Shown piece after piece: positions 23,499 to 31,387 of a DNA stretch of 31,387 bases (its first letter is position 1; the number at the start of each line of letters is the position of its first letter). The stretch is from NORP309 sp964564165 (lineage in GTDB: Bacteria > Pseudomonadota > Gammaproteobacteria > Xanthomonadales > Marinicellaceae). The translations under genes and the position numbers were made by a program. The stretch lies in NCBI GenBank assembly GCA_964564165.1, contig CAZLZZ010000016.1, positions 1 to 31,387 on the forward strand, written 5' to 3'. The notes under the pieces were generated by a model. The model did no database searches. It was not told the DNA's origin and saw nothing but the letters and a program-made list of their open reading frames with translations.

Positions 23499-25471
23499 AC
23501 TGTGTAGTTAAAATAATTCAGCCATTTAAGCAATAGCTTGGTTTCATTTTGGATATAATTTAAATAATTTTTGTATCTATACTTTGCTTGCTGGTAAATG
23601 GGTTGGTTAACTTGTTGATAACTGGGAGTGTTAACTAGCGTGTTGGTTTGGTAAAATTTATCAAGGTTTTCGTGCCCACTTAAGCCAATAAAGTCAATAA
23701 GCTTATTGATTTCAACAGTTTGATTGCTCACTAAATCTTCATATTTTATATTATGGATATTTAAATTGAGTTTGGATACATATAGTTTGACTATTTGCAT
23801 GTAAGAGTCATAAACTCTTGTGGCTGATAAAAAAGAAAAAACCTGTAACATGTCTTGCATTAAGCAACTTATACAGATATCAAAAGGATGTCGAATAGCT
23901 AATATTATTTTTGCATTAGGAAAAATTTGGCTAATTAAAGCCAAATGATTTGCATTCATTGGCATTTTGTCAACGATAGTATCTTTCTTGTTGTAGTTGA
24001 TGTATTCATTAAGACTATTAAAGTACGAATCTTGCAACTGACTGATTTGATTGTCCTTTAGTTGGCTTAATTTTTGAAAATATGAGCCACCCTCTAAACT
24101 GTTTATGTTTTGATGCAGTTCATTGATAGCGTTCGTTTCTTCAAGAATGTTTACTTGAGGGTGGGCTGATAAAATTCTTTCAATAAGTGTTGTTCCGGAA
24201 CGTGGAAAACCAATAATAAAAACAATTTTTTTATGCTTTGTTGTTTTTTTATCTGTTGTTGAAAAATTCTCTTTAAAATCGATTAGTAATTCATCCGCCT
24301 GTTTAACAAAATGTTGCTCTGGAGATGTGTTTTTAACGACAGCTTGGTTTAGTTTATTAGCAGTTAAAATAGTTTTCCATGCTTTTTTATATTTTTTTTG
24401 CTGGTCTAAAATTTTTGCTTTTTCATAAAAAATATCAATTTCAAGACGTGTACTGATACAATGTCTTTTCGCATTTTTTAATCTCCTGAGTGCTTTTTTA
24501 AAATGCTTCTGTTGGGCATAAACTTTTGCATGAATAAACATCAATTTTACATTGTCAGGATCTTTTTCTAGGCCTTTTTTAATATATTTTTTAGCCTTTT
24601 TTAGTAAGTTTAGATTTTCACATAATTTTGCCGCGTATTCATAAACAGTGTTGTCATTAGCAAATGTTTCCACCAGGTTTTTCAGTCGGTCTAGTACCAT
24701 TTTACGATTAAAGCCAGTGTGGCTCATTGCTGTTAGTTGGTTGATTTTATATTCTAAGTTAGAAGGTTCAATGCTAACGGCTTTTGAAAAAAAATGATTA
24801 GCAAGTATATATTTTTTGCTGTCTGTTTCTATTAGCCCTGCAAGATTTAATAGTTCAGCATTATTAGAAAATAAGCGCAAAGCTTGTTTGTATAGTTTGG
24901 TCGCAGTTACTGGTTCTCTATTTTTATATAAAGAATCAATAATTAAAATATAATCCTCTTCAATAGCTGAAGGTGAATTTAAAAATGGCTTAAGAGTGGA
25001 TGCGCACTTGGAAAAATCATTCAACTGATAATAGGCTTGAGCTAGGTTTCTCAAATATTCAAGGTTGTTAGGTTGACATTTTATCGCGCGTTGAAAATAC
25101 TCAATTGCACTTTTAGCTTCTTGCCTGTTTAGTTGGATAATTCCAGTATTGTTTAATGCAGAAAAATGATGCGGGTTAAGGTTTATACATTTTTTATAGT
25201 GGATGATGGCACTAGAAGTATCATTGTTGTGTTGTAAAACCAAAGCAAAGTTGTAATGGATGTCTGGATTAGATGGAAAGTGTTGTATTAAATTGTTAAA
25301 AATTTTTCTGGCTTTTTCAAATTTATTGGTTTGTCCATATGCAATGGCCATGATCAGATGTAACTGAGGGTGGTTTTCGCCAGATGAAATTATTCTTTTA
25401 CAGACCTTTATTGCTTCCCCAAACTGCTCTAGTTGCATATAATGCGTGGCTTGTTGTATTAATCGTTGCAT
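23495..25471 (-). CDS. TPR-sulfotransferase (first gene of pair)
   Basis: A 658-residue paralogue of the downstream protein with the same layout. TPR-like repeats span about 1-370, with LNPHHFSALNNTGIIQLNRQ matching the paralogue's LNPAHVSAWNNMGEIYRND. The sulfotransferase domain has GFPRSGTT (421-428), DKMPMN (501-506) and RHPFDICISC (R527). Both end with a similar PSYQQVNQPIYQ stretch, seen in related proteins. Lysine and asparagine content is higher and base composition more AT-rich than in its partner. It is the first gene of a two-gene transcript that starts in the 80-bp gap to the divergent FG-GAP gene. The pair may act on different substrates or as a heterodimer; this is inference. Confidence 0.93.
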   Translation of the reverse strand: MQRLIQQATHYMQLEQFGEAIKVCKRIISSGENHPQLHLIMAIAYGQTNKFEKARKIFNNLIQHFPSNPDIHYNFALVLQHNNDTSSAIIHYKKCINLNPHHFSALNNTGIIQLNRQEAKSAIEYFQRAIKCQPNNLEYLRNLAQAYYQLNDFSKCASTLKPFLNSPSAIEEDYILIIDSLYKNREPVTATKLYKQALRLFSNNAELLNLAGLIETDSKKYILANHFFSKAVSIEPSNLEYKINQLTAMSHTGFNRKMVLDRLKNLVETFANDNTVYEYAAKLCENLNLLKKAKKYIKKGLEKDPDNVKLMFIHAKVYAQQKHFKKALRRLKNAKRHCISTRLEIDIFYEKAKILDQQKKYKKAWKTILTANKLNQAVVKNTSPEQHFVKQADELLIDFKENFSTTDKKTTKHKKIVFIIGFPRSGTTLIERILSAHPQVNILEETNAINELHQNINSLEGGSYFQKLSQLKDNQISQLQDSYFNSLNEYINYNKKDTIVDKMPMNANHLALISQIFPNAKIILAIRHPFDICISCLMQDMLQVFSFLSATRVYDSYMQIVKLYVSKLNLNIHNIKYEDLVSNQTVEINKLIDFIGLSGHENLDKFYQTNTLVNTPSYQQVNQPIYQQAKYRYKNYLNYIQNETKLLLKWLNYFNYTV

Positions 25472-25551
25472 GAAATCAAACTGAATGCCAAAAAAACGAG
25501 CATTGTATCATGATTTTATTGCCCTAAAAACTTTAATGTAAAATTGTATTT

Positions 25552-27228
25552 ATGAAAACAATTAACTTATTTTTCCTTGTAGGTATTCTTTTTTGTTATA
25601 AATCCATGGCAGAATTCACTGATGAGGTGGAAAATTCTGGAATTGATTTTGTTCATTTTAATGGCATGAGTGGGGAGTTCTACTTTCATGAAATGATGGG
25701 TGCAGGCGTTGCCCTATTTGATTATGATAATGATGGAGATTTAGATATCTACTTTGGCCAAGGTAAAATGATTGGCGACAAACCTTTGGATCAAGCTATA
25801 TTCAGCCCAAAACATACGCTGCCCCTAATAGATAGATTATATAGAAATGATAGCAGCAACGGCAAACTTAAATTTGTCGATGTAACCATGGACTCCCAAA
25901 TTAAAGCCTATGGCTATGCAATGGGTGTAACAGCGGCGGATTTTGATAATGATGGAGATATTGATATTTATTTATCTAACTTTGGCCCCAACCAAATGTG
26001 GAGCAACAATGGAGATGGTACGTTTACTGACGTAACCTCAAAGAGCAATACAGGCATTGATGGCTGGAGTGTAACCGCCACATTCTTTGACTATGATAAA
26101 GACGGGTTTCTGGATTTGTACGTGGTTAATTATGTAGATTTTTCAATTAACAACCCAATAAAATGTAAGTCATACGATGGGGCGTTAGATTATTGTTCAC
26201 CACAAGGGTTTGAGGCAGCAAGAGACAATTTGTTTCATAATAATCGAGATGGAACGTTTACCAATGTGACATCTAAATCGGGTATTGTAAAAGAAACCCA
26301 GCCAGGCTTAGGTGTGGTTGCTGCTGATTTTAACAAAGATGGTTGGTTAGACTTATATGTTGCAAATGACGGCACACCAAATATTTTATGGGTAAACAAT
26401 CAACGAGGTAGATTTGTCAATAAAGCACTGGGCTCAGGTGTTGCTGTTAATATGACGGGTGTAGCCGAAGCCAGCATGGGAGTTGATGCGGCAGATTTTG
26501 ACAATGATGGAGATATTGATTTGTTTATCACTCACTTAAATAGGCAAACAAATACACTGTATGTGAACAATGGAAAGGCATGGTTTTCTGACTCTGGGGT
26601 CAGAATGGGTATTGCGTCAAGTAGTTTTAAGTCTACTGGGTTTGGAACAAGGTGGTTTGATTATGATAATGATGGGTTTTTAGATCTTTTTAGCGCCAAC
26701 GGTGCGGTCATAAAAGAACCAGCACAAGTTAAAACAGGATCAAAGTTCCCGTTAAAGCAGGTTAATCAATTATGGCGCAACCAAGGCAATGGAAAATATA
26801 AGGAGGTATCAAAACAACAAAGCGACTCTTTTTTAAGACCTGGTGTTAGTAGGGGTGCAGCTTTTGGAGACATAGACAATGATGGGGACATAGATATTAT
26901 TGTAACCAATAACTCAGATAAACCGCATGTTTTGATAAACAAGGCCATCAATAAAAATAACTGGGTTGGATTTAGCCTATTAAGAAAAGATTTAAAGCGC
27001 GTAGATTATGCAGCCAAAATTGAATTATCGACAGCTACAGGAAAAAAAATATACAGGCAATTAAAAACAGATGGGAGTTATGTTTCAACTCATGATACAA
27101 GAATTGTCATTGGCCTTGGACAATCAAAGCTAGTGTCTCATGTTAAAATAATCTGGTCAGACGGTGTCGAACAGATGTTAAATAAAATAGAAATCAACTC
27201 TTACCACACAATTATTAGGGAGCATTAA
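25552..27228 (+). CDS. Secreted FG-GAP/VCBS repeat protein with ASPIC/UnbV domain (CRTAC1-like)
   Basis: A 558-residue exported protein. The signal peptide is MKTINLFFLVGILFCYKSMA. Seven calcium-loop motifs of the form D-x-D-x-DG-x-x-D follow (DYDNDGDLDIY, DFDNDGDIDIY, DYDKDGFLDLY, DFNKDGWLDLY, DFDNDGDIDL, DYDNDGFLDL, DIDNDGDIDI), marking an FG-GAP beta-propeller. The C-terminal ASPIC/UnbV domain lies at about 465-550 (NWVGFSLL..., IGLGQSKLVSHVKIIWSDG). Such proteins are Ca-binding, extracellular or periplasmic, and their exact roles are mostly unknown. No Shine-Dalgarno is seen, and a TAAAAT at 25539-25544 lies only 7 nt before the ATG. The exported TPR gene follows after one base. Confidence 0.93.
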   Translation: MKTINLFFLVGILFCYKSMAEFTDEVENSGIDFVHFNGMSGEFYFHEMMGAGVALFDYDNDGDLDIYFGQGKMIGDKPLDQAIFSPKHTLPLIDRLYRNDSSNGKLKFVDVTMDSQIKAYGYAMGVTAADFDNDGDIDIYLSNFGPNQMWSNNGDGTFTDVTSKSNTGIDGWSVTATFFDYDKDGFLDLYVVNYVDFSINNPIKCKSYDGALDYCSPQGFEAARDNLFHNNRDGTFTNVTSKSGIVKETQPGLGVVAADFNKDGWLDLYVANDGTPNILWVNNQRGRFVNKALGSGVAVNMTGVAEASMGVDAADFDNDGDIDLFITHLNRQTNTLYVNNGKAWFSDSGVRMGIASSSFKSTGFGTRWFDYDNDGFLDLFSANGAVIKEPAQVKTGSKFPLKQVNQLWRNQGNGKYKEVSKQQSDSFLRPGVSRGAAFGDIDNDGDIDIIVTNNSDKPHVLINKAINKNNWVGFSLLRKDLKRVDYAAKIELSTATGKKIYRQLKTDGSYVSTHDTRIVIGLGQSKLVSHVKIIWSDGVEQMLNKIEINSYHTIIREH

Positions 27229-27229
27229 A

Positions 27230-28816
27230 ATGCAAAAATTCATTTTGCTATTCACATTGACAGTTAGTCCGATAATCTCCAGTGCGTTTGTGGAGATGCC
27301 CTTGCCAGACATGTCAAAATCTGAAAACAGTATTGTTAAAAAGCACGATAAACTGTTAAAAAAATACCAAGAGGCCAAAACTCAATTGCAAGGCATACAA
27401 CTGGGTAGCTTGTATGGAGAAATGGCAATGTTTTATCAGGCGCATGAGTTTATTGATGCGGCAAAAGCTGGCTATCAAAATGCCATAGAAGCCTCCCCTT
27501 ATGACTACCGGTGGCATTATTTGTTGGCATTTGTAGAGTCTTCGTTAGGTAATTTCGCTGAAGCGATTAAATTGTATGAGGCCGTGCTTGATATAAATGC
27601 CAACTACTTGGTGGCTCAGGTTCGTTGGGCAGAGTTGGAGTTCGAGACTGGTAACTTTGAAAAATCAAAACAGCTGTTTAAATCAGTGCTTGAAAAAGCG
27701 CCTGATTATTCGAAGGCAATTGTTGGCCTGGGCACGATTAGTTTACAAAATGGAAATTCAGAACAAGCCATTGAATATTATAAAAAAGCGTTAGCTCTAC
27801 AGCCGCGAGCAAATCAGGTTCACTATTTGTTATCTCAGTCCTACTCTGGAATCGGAGATAAAATAAATGCGGATAACCATCTAAAATCCAGTGGGCAACG
27901 CCCCGTGATTATGTATGATAGGGTGTTGCAAGATATGCGCCTGCACTCGGTAAGCGCCGTTTACTATTCACAAGCATCTATCAATGCTTTTATGAACCAA
28001 GATTATGCTTTGGCTGAGGAATTGATTAAGCATTCAATAACACTAGACCCACAAAATATTAACCCTAAATTCACTTTAATGAACGTCTTGTTAGTAACGA
28101 ATAGAACAGATAAGGCAGTAAAGTTAGCACTAGATTTGGCAGTTGTCCACCCTAAAGATGATAGGGTTGCCTATAGTCTAGGGCTGATTTATGAAATCAA
28201 GGGAAATGATGAAAAGGCGATTGAATGGTATGAAAAAACCTTAAAAATAAACAACAATCATAAAACGGCACAGCTTGTTTTGGCCAATGCTTTTATGAGG
28301 TTAAAGCAGTACAACAATGCACTGATTGCACTGAGGAAAAGTCAAAAATTAGATACAGAAAACCCGTATTCTATTTATGCTGAAGCTGCTGTATTGTCCC
28401 ATTTAAAGGTCTGTGACAAGGCTGTGCCCAAGTTTTTAGAGGCGTTAAAAAAACTTTCGAATGAGAACCTTGTTTATTTAACTGCATTTGTTAAAACTGT
28501 AGCAGTTTGTCAAGTCAAAGACCAACAAATAAGACGGGACGCTTTAAACGCTGCGCGTAATATGTATTTGTACGCTCCTTCGATTAGGGTGGTGCAGGCA
28601 TTGGCCATGATTGAGGCAGAATTTGGTAACAAGCAGGACGCAATAGACTATCAGGTTCAAGCTATTTTCCAAGGGCTGTCAGGGAACATGTCACAGTTGG
28701 AAATCAAACTGTTACAGGCTGATTTAGAGCTTTATAAGAAAGGAAATAAAGCAAAAACCGCAATAAAATCTGGTGACATAGACATTAACCCATTGAGAGC
28801 TAGCAGCATCAATTAA
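27230..28816 (+). CDS. Exported TPR-repeat protein
   Basis: A 528-residue protein with a signal peptide (MQKFILLFTLTVSPIISSAF) and at least eight TPR units. Examples are YRWHYLLAFVESSLGNFAEA, SKAIVGLGTISLQNGNSEQA with YYKKALALQPRA, and VAYSLGLIYEIKGNDEKAIE with WYEKTLKINNNH. No enzymatic domain is visible. It probably acts as a periplasmic scaffold. It starts one base after the FG-GAP gene stop, so the two form an operon. Similar FG-GAP/ASPIC plus TPR arrangements are known from several marine lineages, where the function is unsettled. Confidence 0.9.
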   Translation: MQKFILLFTLTVSPIISSAFVEMPLPDMSKSENSIVKKHDKLLKKYQEAKTQLQGIQLGSLYGEMAMFYQAHEFIDAAKAGYQNAIEASPYDYRWHYLLAFVESSLGNFAEAIKLYEAVLDINANYLVAQVRWAELEFETGNFEKSKQLFKSVLEKAPDYSKAIVGLGTISLQNGNSEQAIEYYKKALALQPRANQVHYLLSQSYSGIGDKINADNHLKSSGQRPVIMYDRVLQDMRLHSVSAVYYSQASINAFMNQDYALAEELIKHSITLDPQNINPKFTLMNVLLVTNRTDKAVKLALDLAVVHPKDDRVAYSLGLIYEIKGNDEKAIEWYEKTLKINNNHKTAQLVLANAFMRLKQYNNALIALRKSQKLDTENPYSIYAEAAVLSHLKVCDKAVPKFLEALKKLSNENLVYLTAFVKTVAVCQVKDQQIRRDALNAARNMYLYAPSIRVVQALAMIEAEFGNKQDAIDYQVQAIFQGLSGNMSQLEIKLLQADLELYKKGNKAKTAIKSGDIDINPLRASSIN

Positions 28817-29110
28817 TGTTTTGTGGGTATTGAATGTTTTTAACAAAATGGGCTTTTTCTATATAGTGCAAGGGGTACGGCTAATTTGTTCTAAACCCCA
28901 ACAAATTTAGATTTTAAAGAATTTTTGGTCATAAACAGATAATCAAACACCAATCGCTTGTTCCTGCTTAACCCTCTCATTTTTTGAGCGATGCTGATTC
29001 TTGGTTTTTTAATGTCGGCAAAAACATTGTAACTCAGCTTTAGTTGCTTACACTATTAAACACGCTTTTATGGACGGTATGTTTAAATCAGTTGGAGTTA
29101 GATTTTTTAC
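28817..29110. other. Gap without recognisable genes (left of the inverted-repeat unit)
   Basis: About 290 bp between the TPR gene and the left 33-bp inverted repeat. A basic open stretch exists on the minus strand (about 28891-29052, ending in a stop at 28891-28893), but it has no good start and no recognisable family. No clear terminator hairpin was found after the TPR gene. It may be decayed mobile DNA. Confidence 0.4.
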
Positions 29111-29137
29111 CGCCATTTTCATTTATGTAATTATTCT

Positions 29138-29287
29138 ATGAAAAATATACAGGTTGGTGGTTGGCAATTTCTATTTGCTGATGCTAAAGTGTTTTTATCA
29201 CTGGTGGAAAAAGCCCAAACCATTAAACCACCTATCATTGTGGGCATGTTTGAAGAAAATATTAAATTGAGAGAGGTTAATCGTTGA
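29138..29287 (+). CDS. Small ORF or gene remnant starting in the left inverted repeat
   Basis: A 49-codon frame starting MKNIQVGGWQFLFADAKVF and ending IKLREVNR. The start codon lies inside the left inverted-repeat arm, and no ribosome binding site is visible. No family is recognised. It could be the N-terminal relic of a gene carried or disrupted by the repeat. Low confidence that it is expressed. Confidence 0.2.
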   Translation: MKNIQVGGWQFLFADAKVFLSLVEKAQTIKPPIIVGMFEENIKLREVNR

Positions 29288-29332
29288 CTATTTTGTAGAA
29301 AATTGGTAATGTTACACAGTCAAGAAAAAATT

Positions 29333-29372
29333 TTGACAAAATACATTTTAAACATGTATTTTTTACTATAAC
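29333..29372 (+). promoter_or_regulatory. Candidate promoter/operator before the small cysteine-rich gene
   Basis: A consensus TTGACA lies at 29333-29338. The best -10-like hexamers are TGTATT at 29355-29360 (16-bp spacing, poor match) and TATAAC at 29367-29372 (too far). An AAATAC...GTATTT inverted repeat spans about 29338-29361 and could bind a regulator. Confidence 0.3.
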
Positions 29373-29392
29373 AATACTTAAAGAGGAATTAT

Positions 29393-29665
29393 ATGAAAAA
29401 AATTATTTTCGCAGTCCTGTTTTTGGGAGTTGTTTCAATGTCGTACGCGGATTCCACTAAAGAACCCTATATAAAATTTGAATTGACAAAAGCTGATATT
29501 TCAAATGACATACTACTGTCAAACAAAGCAGGGAACAGTCAAAGTCAGTGCATTAATCATTGTAGTTTTGAAGTAGGGTACTGTAACCCGTACGGAAATC
29601 AACAGGTGCTTGAACAGTGTATTATTGACTGGGCTGATTGTATGAATGCTTGTAGGCAAGGATAA
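29393..29665 (+). CDS. Small secreted six-cysteine protein with mirror-symmetric Cys spacing
   Basis: A 90-residue protein with a clear signal peptide (MKKIIFAVLFLGVVSMSYA, cleaved after about residue 19) and a good ribosome site (AAAGAGGAA). The mature part is about 71 residues. Its six cysteines, C53, C57, C64, C76, C83 and C87, have intervals 3-6-11-6-3, identical read from either end. Two CX3C motifs therefore frame the domain. Positions i, i+4 and i+11 fall on one face of a helix, so a two-helix hairpin with disulfide rungs C53-C87, C57-C83 and C64-C76 is plausible. This is inferred, not shown. No family was recognised. It lies alone inside the inverted-repeat unit at 29111-29864, with stem-loops after its stop. 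Confidence 0.8.
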   Translation: MKKIIFAVLFLGVVSMSYADSTKEPYIKFELTKADISNDILLSNKAGNSQSQCINHCSFEVGYCNPYGNQQVLEQCIIDWADCMNACRQG

Positions 29666-29671
29666 ATAAAT

Positions 29672-29720
29672 TTGAGCTACTTAGGCAGCAAACAATTTAA
29701 ACCTGTCCTGAGTAGCTCAA
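29672..29720 (+). terminator. Long-stem hairpin just after the cysteine-rich gene
   Basis: TTGAGCTACTTAGG (29672-29685) pairs with CCTGAGTAGCTCAA (29707-29720) over 14 bp including one G-T pair, with a 21-nt loop, 6 bases after the stop. There is no U-tract, so it may protect the mRNA 3' end rather than terminate. Confidence 0.4.
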
Positions 29721-29784
29721 AACTAAAGCATATAGGGGTCGATATCCTTTTGAGGTAAATCACCGCTACATGAGAAACGAAAAA

Positions 29785-29812
29785 CAAGGGCATCCTTGCT
29801 ATTTTTTATTGA
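29785..29812 (+). terminator. Possible weak rho-independent terminator
   Basis: CAAGG-GCAT-CCTTG hairpin (29785-29798) followed by CTATTTTTTATT. The short 5-bp stem makes it weak, but the T-rich tail is appropriate for ending the small secreted-protein transcript. Confidence 0.35.
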
Positions 29813-29864
29813 AAAATAACTAGCCCGCATATTTCATAGAATAATTACATAAATGAAAATGGCG

Positions 29865-30150
29865 ATGGAAAATACAATTTCAGCTGGTGTTAGTCTAGAT
29901 TTACTTTACTAATTCGAATTATTTTGATTTTCCACTTATTGCAGACGCAACTGTGCATAACCCCATTATTTATCAACATGCCAGTAACAGCACTCACTTA
30001 TAGTTAGTGCCTGACCGACAATACATAACACATTGATATTGCTAGAATAATCCAAGATAAATGATCGCGAAGTTTTCCAGTCTTCACAGTAAATATGGTA
30101 TAATTACTAGGTTAGCGTACCAAAAACCTATAAACTTCGGGATAATTTTA
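29865..30150. other. Gap between the inverted-repeat unit and the transposase remnant
   Basis: About 285 bp, AT-rich, with no credible gene. It should hold the left end of the ISNCY-like element, but no terminal inverted repeat could be assigned because the other end lies outside the window. Confidence 0.4.
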
Positions 30151-31387
30151 ATGAGAGAAAATATTTCTTCGCAACTTCAACTTGGAGAAGTAGATGTTAC
30201 AGATATTCAATTCAACCCTAGATCTAGAGATGATATCCATCAACTGCTGATGGGGTTACATCATATTTATACCACCCACGAGTTCAAAAACAAGATTTTT
30301 GCTATTTTACAAGACCTCACACCAAACACTATAAATTTTGAACTTGGCGCACCAGGTATGAGTCGCTGGAAAATATTTGTACTTGGGATGCTTCGATTAA
30401 CTATAAATTGTGATTATGACAGACTGCTTGAACTGGCAAACTATCACAGCTTACTGCGACAAATGCTTGGACATACTTTGTTCAATGAAGAAATTTATGC
30501 TTTACAAACCTTAAAAGACAACGTCGCATTATTAACGCCTGAAATACTTGAAGAAATAAATCAAGTCATCGTTCAGGCGGGGTTAAAGCAAACAAGGAAA
30601 TCAAAAAAAACTAATTGGTCGATGCGACTCTTTTGTTGTTAAAACCAATGTACATTATCCAACTGACATCAATCTATTATTTGATGCAATCAGATGCGCC
30701 ATCAGAGATACAGCCAAGTATGCAGAAACCAACAATCTTCCAAACTGGCGACAATATCAATTCAATATTAGAAACTGTAAAAAGAGAATGAGAAAAATTC
30801 AAAAAATGAAGCATTCCACCTCAAAACTACAGGCAAAAATAATTAAACGAGAAAACGAAATAATACTAGGCTACAAAGACTACATTAAACAGGTGAACAA
30901 ATATATTAACAAAATAAATGTAACACTAAAACAACCAGTAGCAACATGCCTTGTTAATGCTGCCTATTATGCGACAATAAGCCAAAATATCAAATATGCG
31001 ATTCAGCAAATTAATCTTATAGAAAGGCGTATTTTTAATGGAGAAAAGATACCGCATAAAGACAAAATATTTTCCATATTCCAGCCACACACCGAATGAA
31101 TCAACAAAGGCAAAGCTGGCGTTCCTGTTGAGTTTAAGGGTTTGTATAGTTGAACATTCATCGGGATATATATTGCATCACATGGTGATGGAAAAACAAA
31201 CCGATAGTGATATTGTCGTTGAAATTATAAAACAAACTCAAAAGCTCTATCCGGATTTTATGGGGTGTAGTTTTGACAAAGGCTTTCACTCACCGAGTAA
31301 TCAAATTAAATTAGCCGAAATACTGGATGATGTTGTTGGACGAAGCCGCTATCGCGGAGATTGTTAACAACGACTTTGACATAAATT
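30151..31387 (+). pseudogene. Decayed ISNCY-like transposase gene (runs off window)
   Basis: The start is taken at MRENISSQLQL (30151), matching recalled ISNCY-type transposases. Blocks include FNPRSRDDIHQLLMGLHHIY, LGMLRLTINCDYDRLLELAN, LKDNVALLTPEILEEINQV, then GRCDSFVVKTNVHYPTDINL in another frame. After these come KIFSIFQPHTE, HHMVMEKQTDSD and SFDKGFHSPSNQIKLAE. Lesions are a frameshift at the A-run near 30605, a TGA at 31097-31099 where the family has Trp (HTE-W-I), and a frameshift near 31130. The frame is lost after LAEILDDVV (about 31340), where the usual continuation is missing. The enzyme is certainly inactive. The family name is from memory of such sequences. Confidence 0.8.

Larger units (their letters stand above)
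29111..29864. repeat. 754-bp unit bounded by perfect 33-bp inverted repeats
   Basis: The left arm at 29111-29143 (CGCCATTTTCATTTATGTAA...) and the right arm at 29832-29864 are exact reverse complements. Weaker similarity extends about ten bases outward and some bases inward on both sides. The unit encloses the small cysteine-rich gene and a 49-codon ORF. No transposase is present and no target duplication is evident. It may be a non-autonomous mobile cassette, or two inverted copies of one repeat. Confidence 0.75.

Noticed and set aside
28891..29052. Minus-strand open stretch of 53 codons, rich in basic residues
   Set aside because: No start codon with a ribosome site at its head and no recognised family. 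It may be decayed mobile DNA but cannot be supported as a gene.

Overview
The window looks like AT-rich chromosomal DNA from a gammaproteobacterium. The housekeeping genes (rsmG-parA-parB, a TolC-type porin beside a PCMT-family methyltransferase, GTP-type PEP carboxykinase) fit that class. The accessory genes (DUF6090-type membrane proteins, TPR-sulfotransferases, a secreted FG-GAP/ASPIC-UnbV protein, a Sel1-repeat kinase) resemble the repertoire of marine lineages such as Marinicella. The genus is an inference from recalled gene content, not from a marker comparison. Many genes have weak or no Shine-Dalgarno sequence.

Left part (1-9500) is a repeat-rich accessory zone. It opens with a decayed TolB-like/TPR regulator gene (1-2092) broken by an internal REP pair, a 163-bp palindromic MITE with a TATTG target duplication, a 1-nt deletion and a nonsense codon. 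Two ATPase-nuclease-like proteins (AAA_14/DUF4143 type) follow, each with a DUF6090 membrane protein downstream. Three copies of a ~160-bp CGTCATTGCGAG repeat separate these genes. The repeat, the leader and the DUF6090 start were apparently duplicated together, and a third DUF6090 survives only as a 9-codon stub. A GNAT acetyltransferase and an ENPP-like phosphodiesterase lipoprotein come next, then a nested pair of inverted-repeat elements.

The middle (9510-21464) is mostly ordinary: a SulP anion transporter with a tandem UspA protein (minus strand), a membrane Ser/Thr kinase with a Sel1-repeat tail preceded by a possible 11-codon leader ORF, a shared terminator, TolC and PCMT (minus), then the overlapping rsmG-parA-parB operon and pckG.

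The right part (21474-31387) holds a divergent cluster. Two translationally coupled TPR-sulfotransferases lie on the minus strand. Opposite them are a secreted seven-Ca-loop FG-GAP/ASPIC-UnbV protein and an exported TPR protein. Beyond this, a 754-bp segment bounded by perfect 33-bp inverted repeats carries a small secreted protein whose six cysteines have mirror-symmetric spacing (3-6-11-6-3), suggesting a disulfide-laced helical hairpin. The window ends in a decayed ISNCY-like transposase gene.

The best candidates for something undescribed are the mirror-cysteine protein in its inverted-repeat unit, the divergent sulfotransferase/FG-GAP cluster, and the repeat-linked ATPase/DUF6090 modules.
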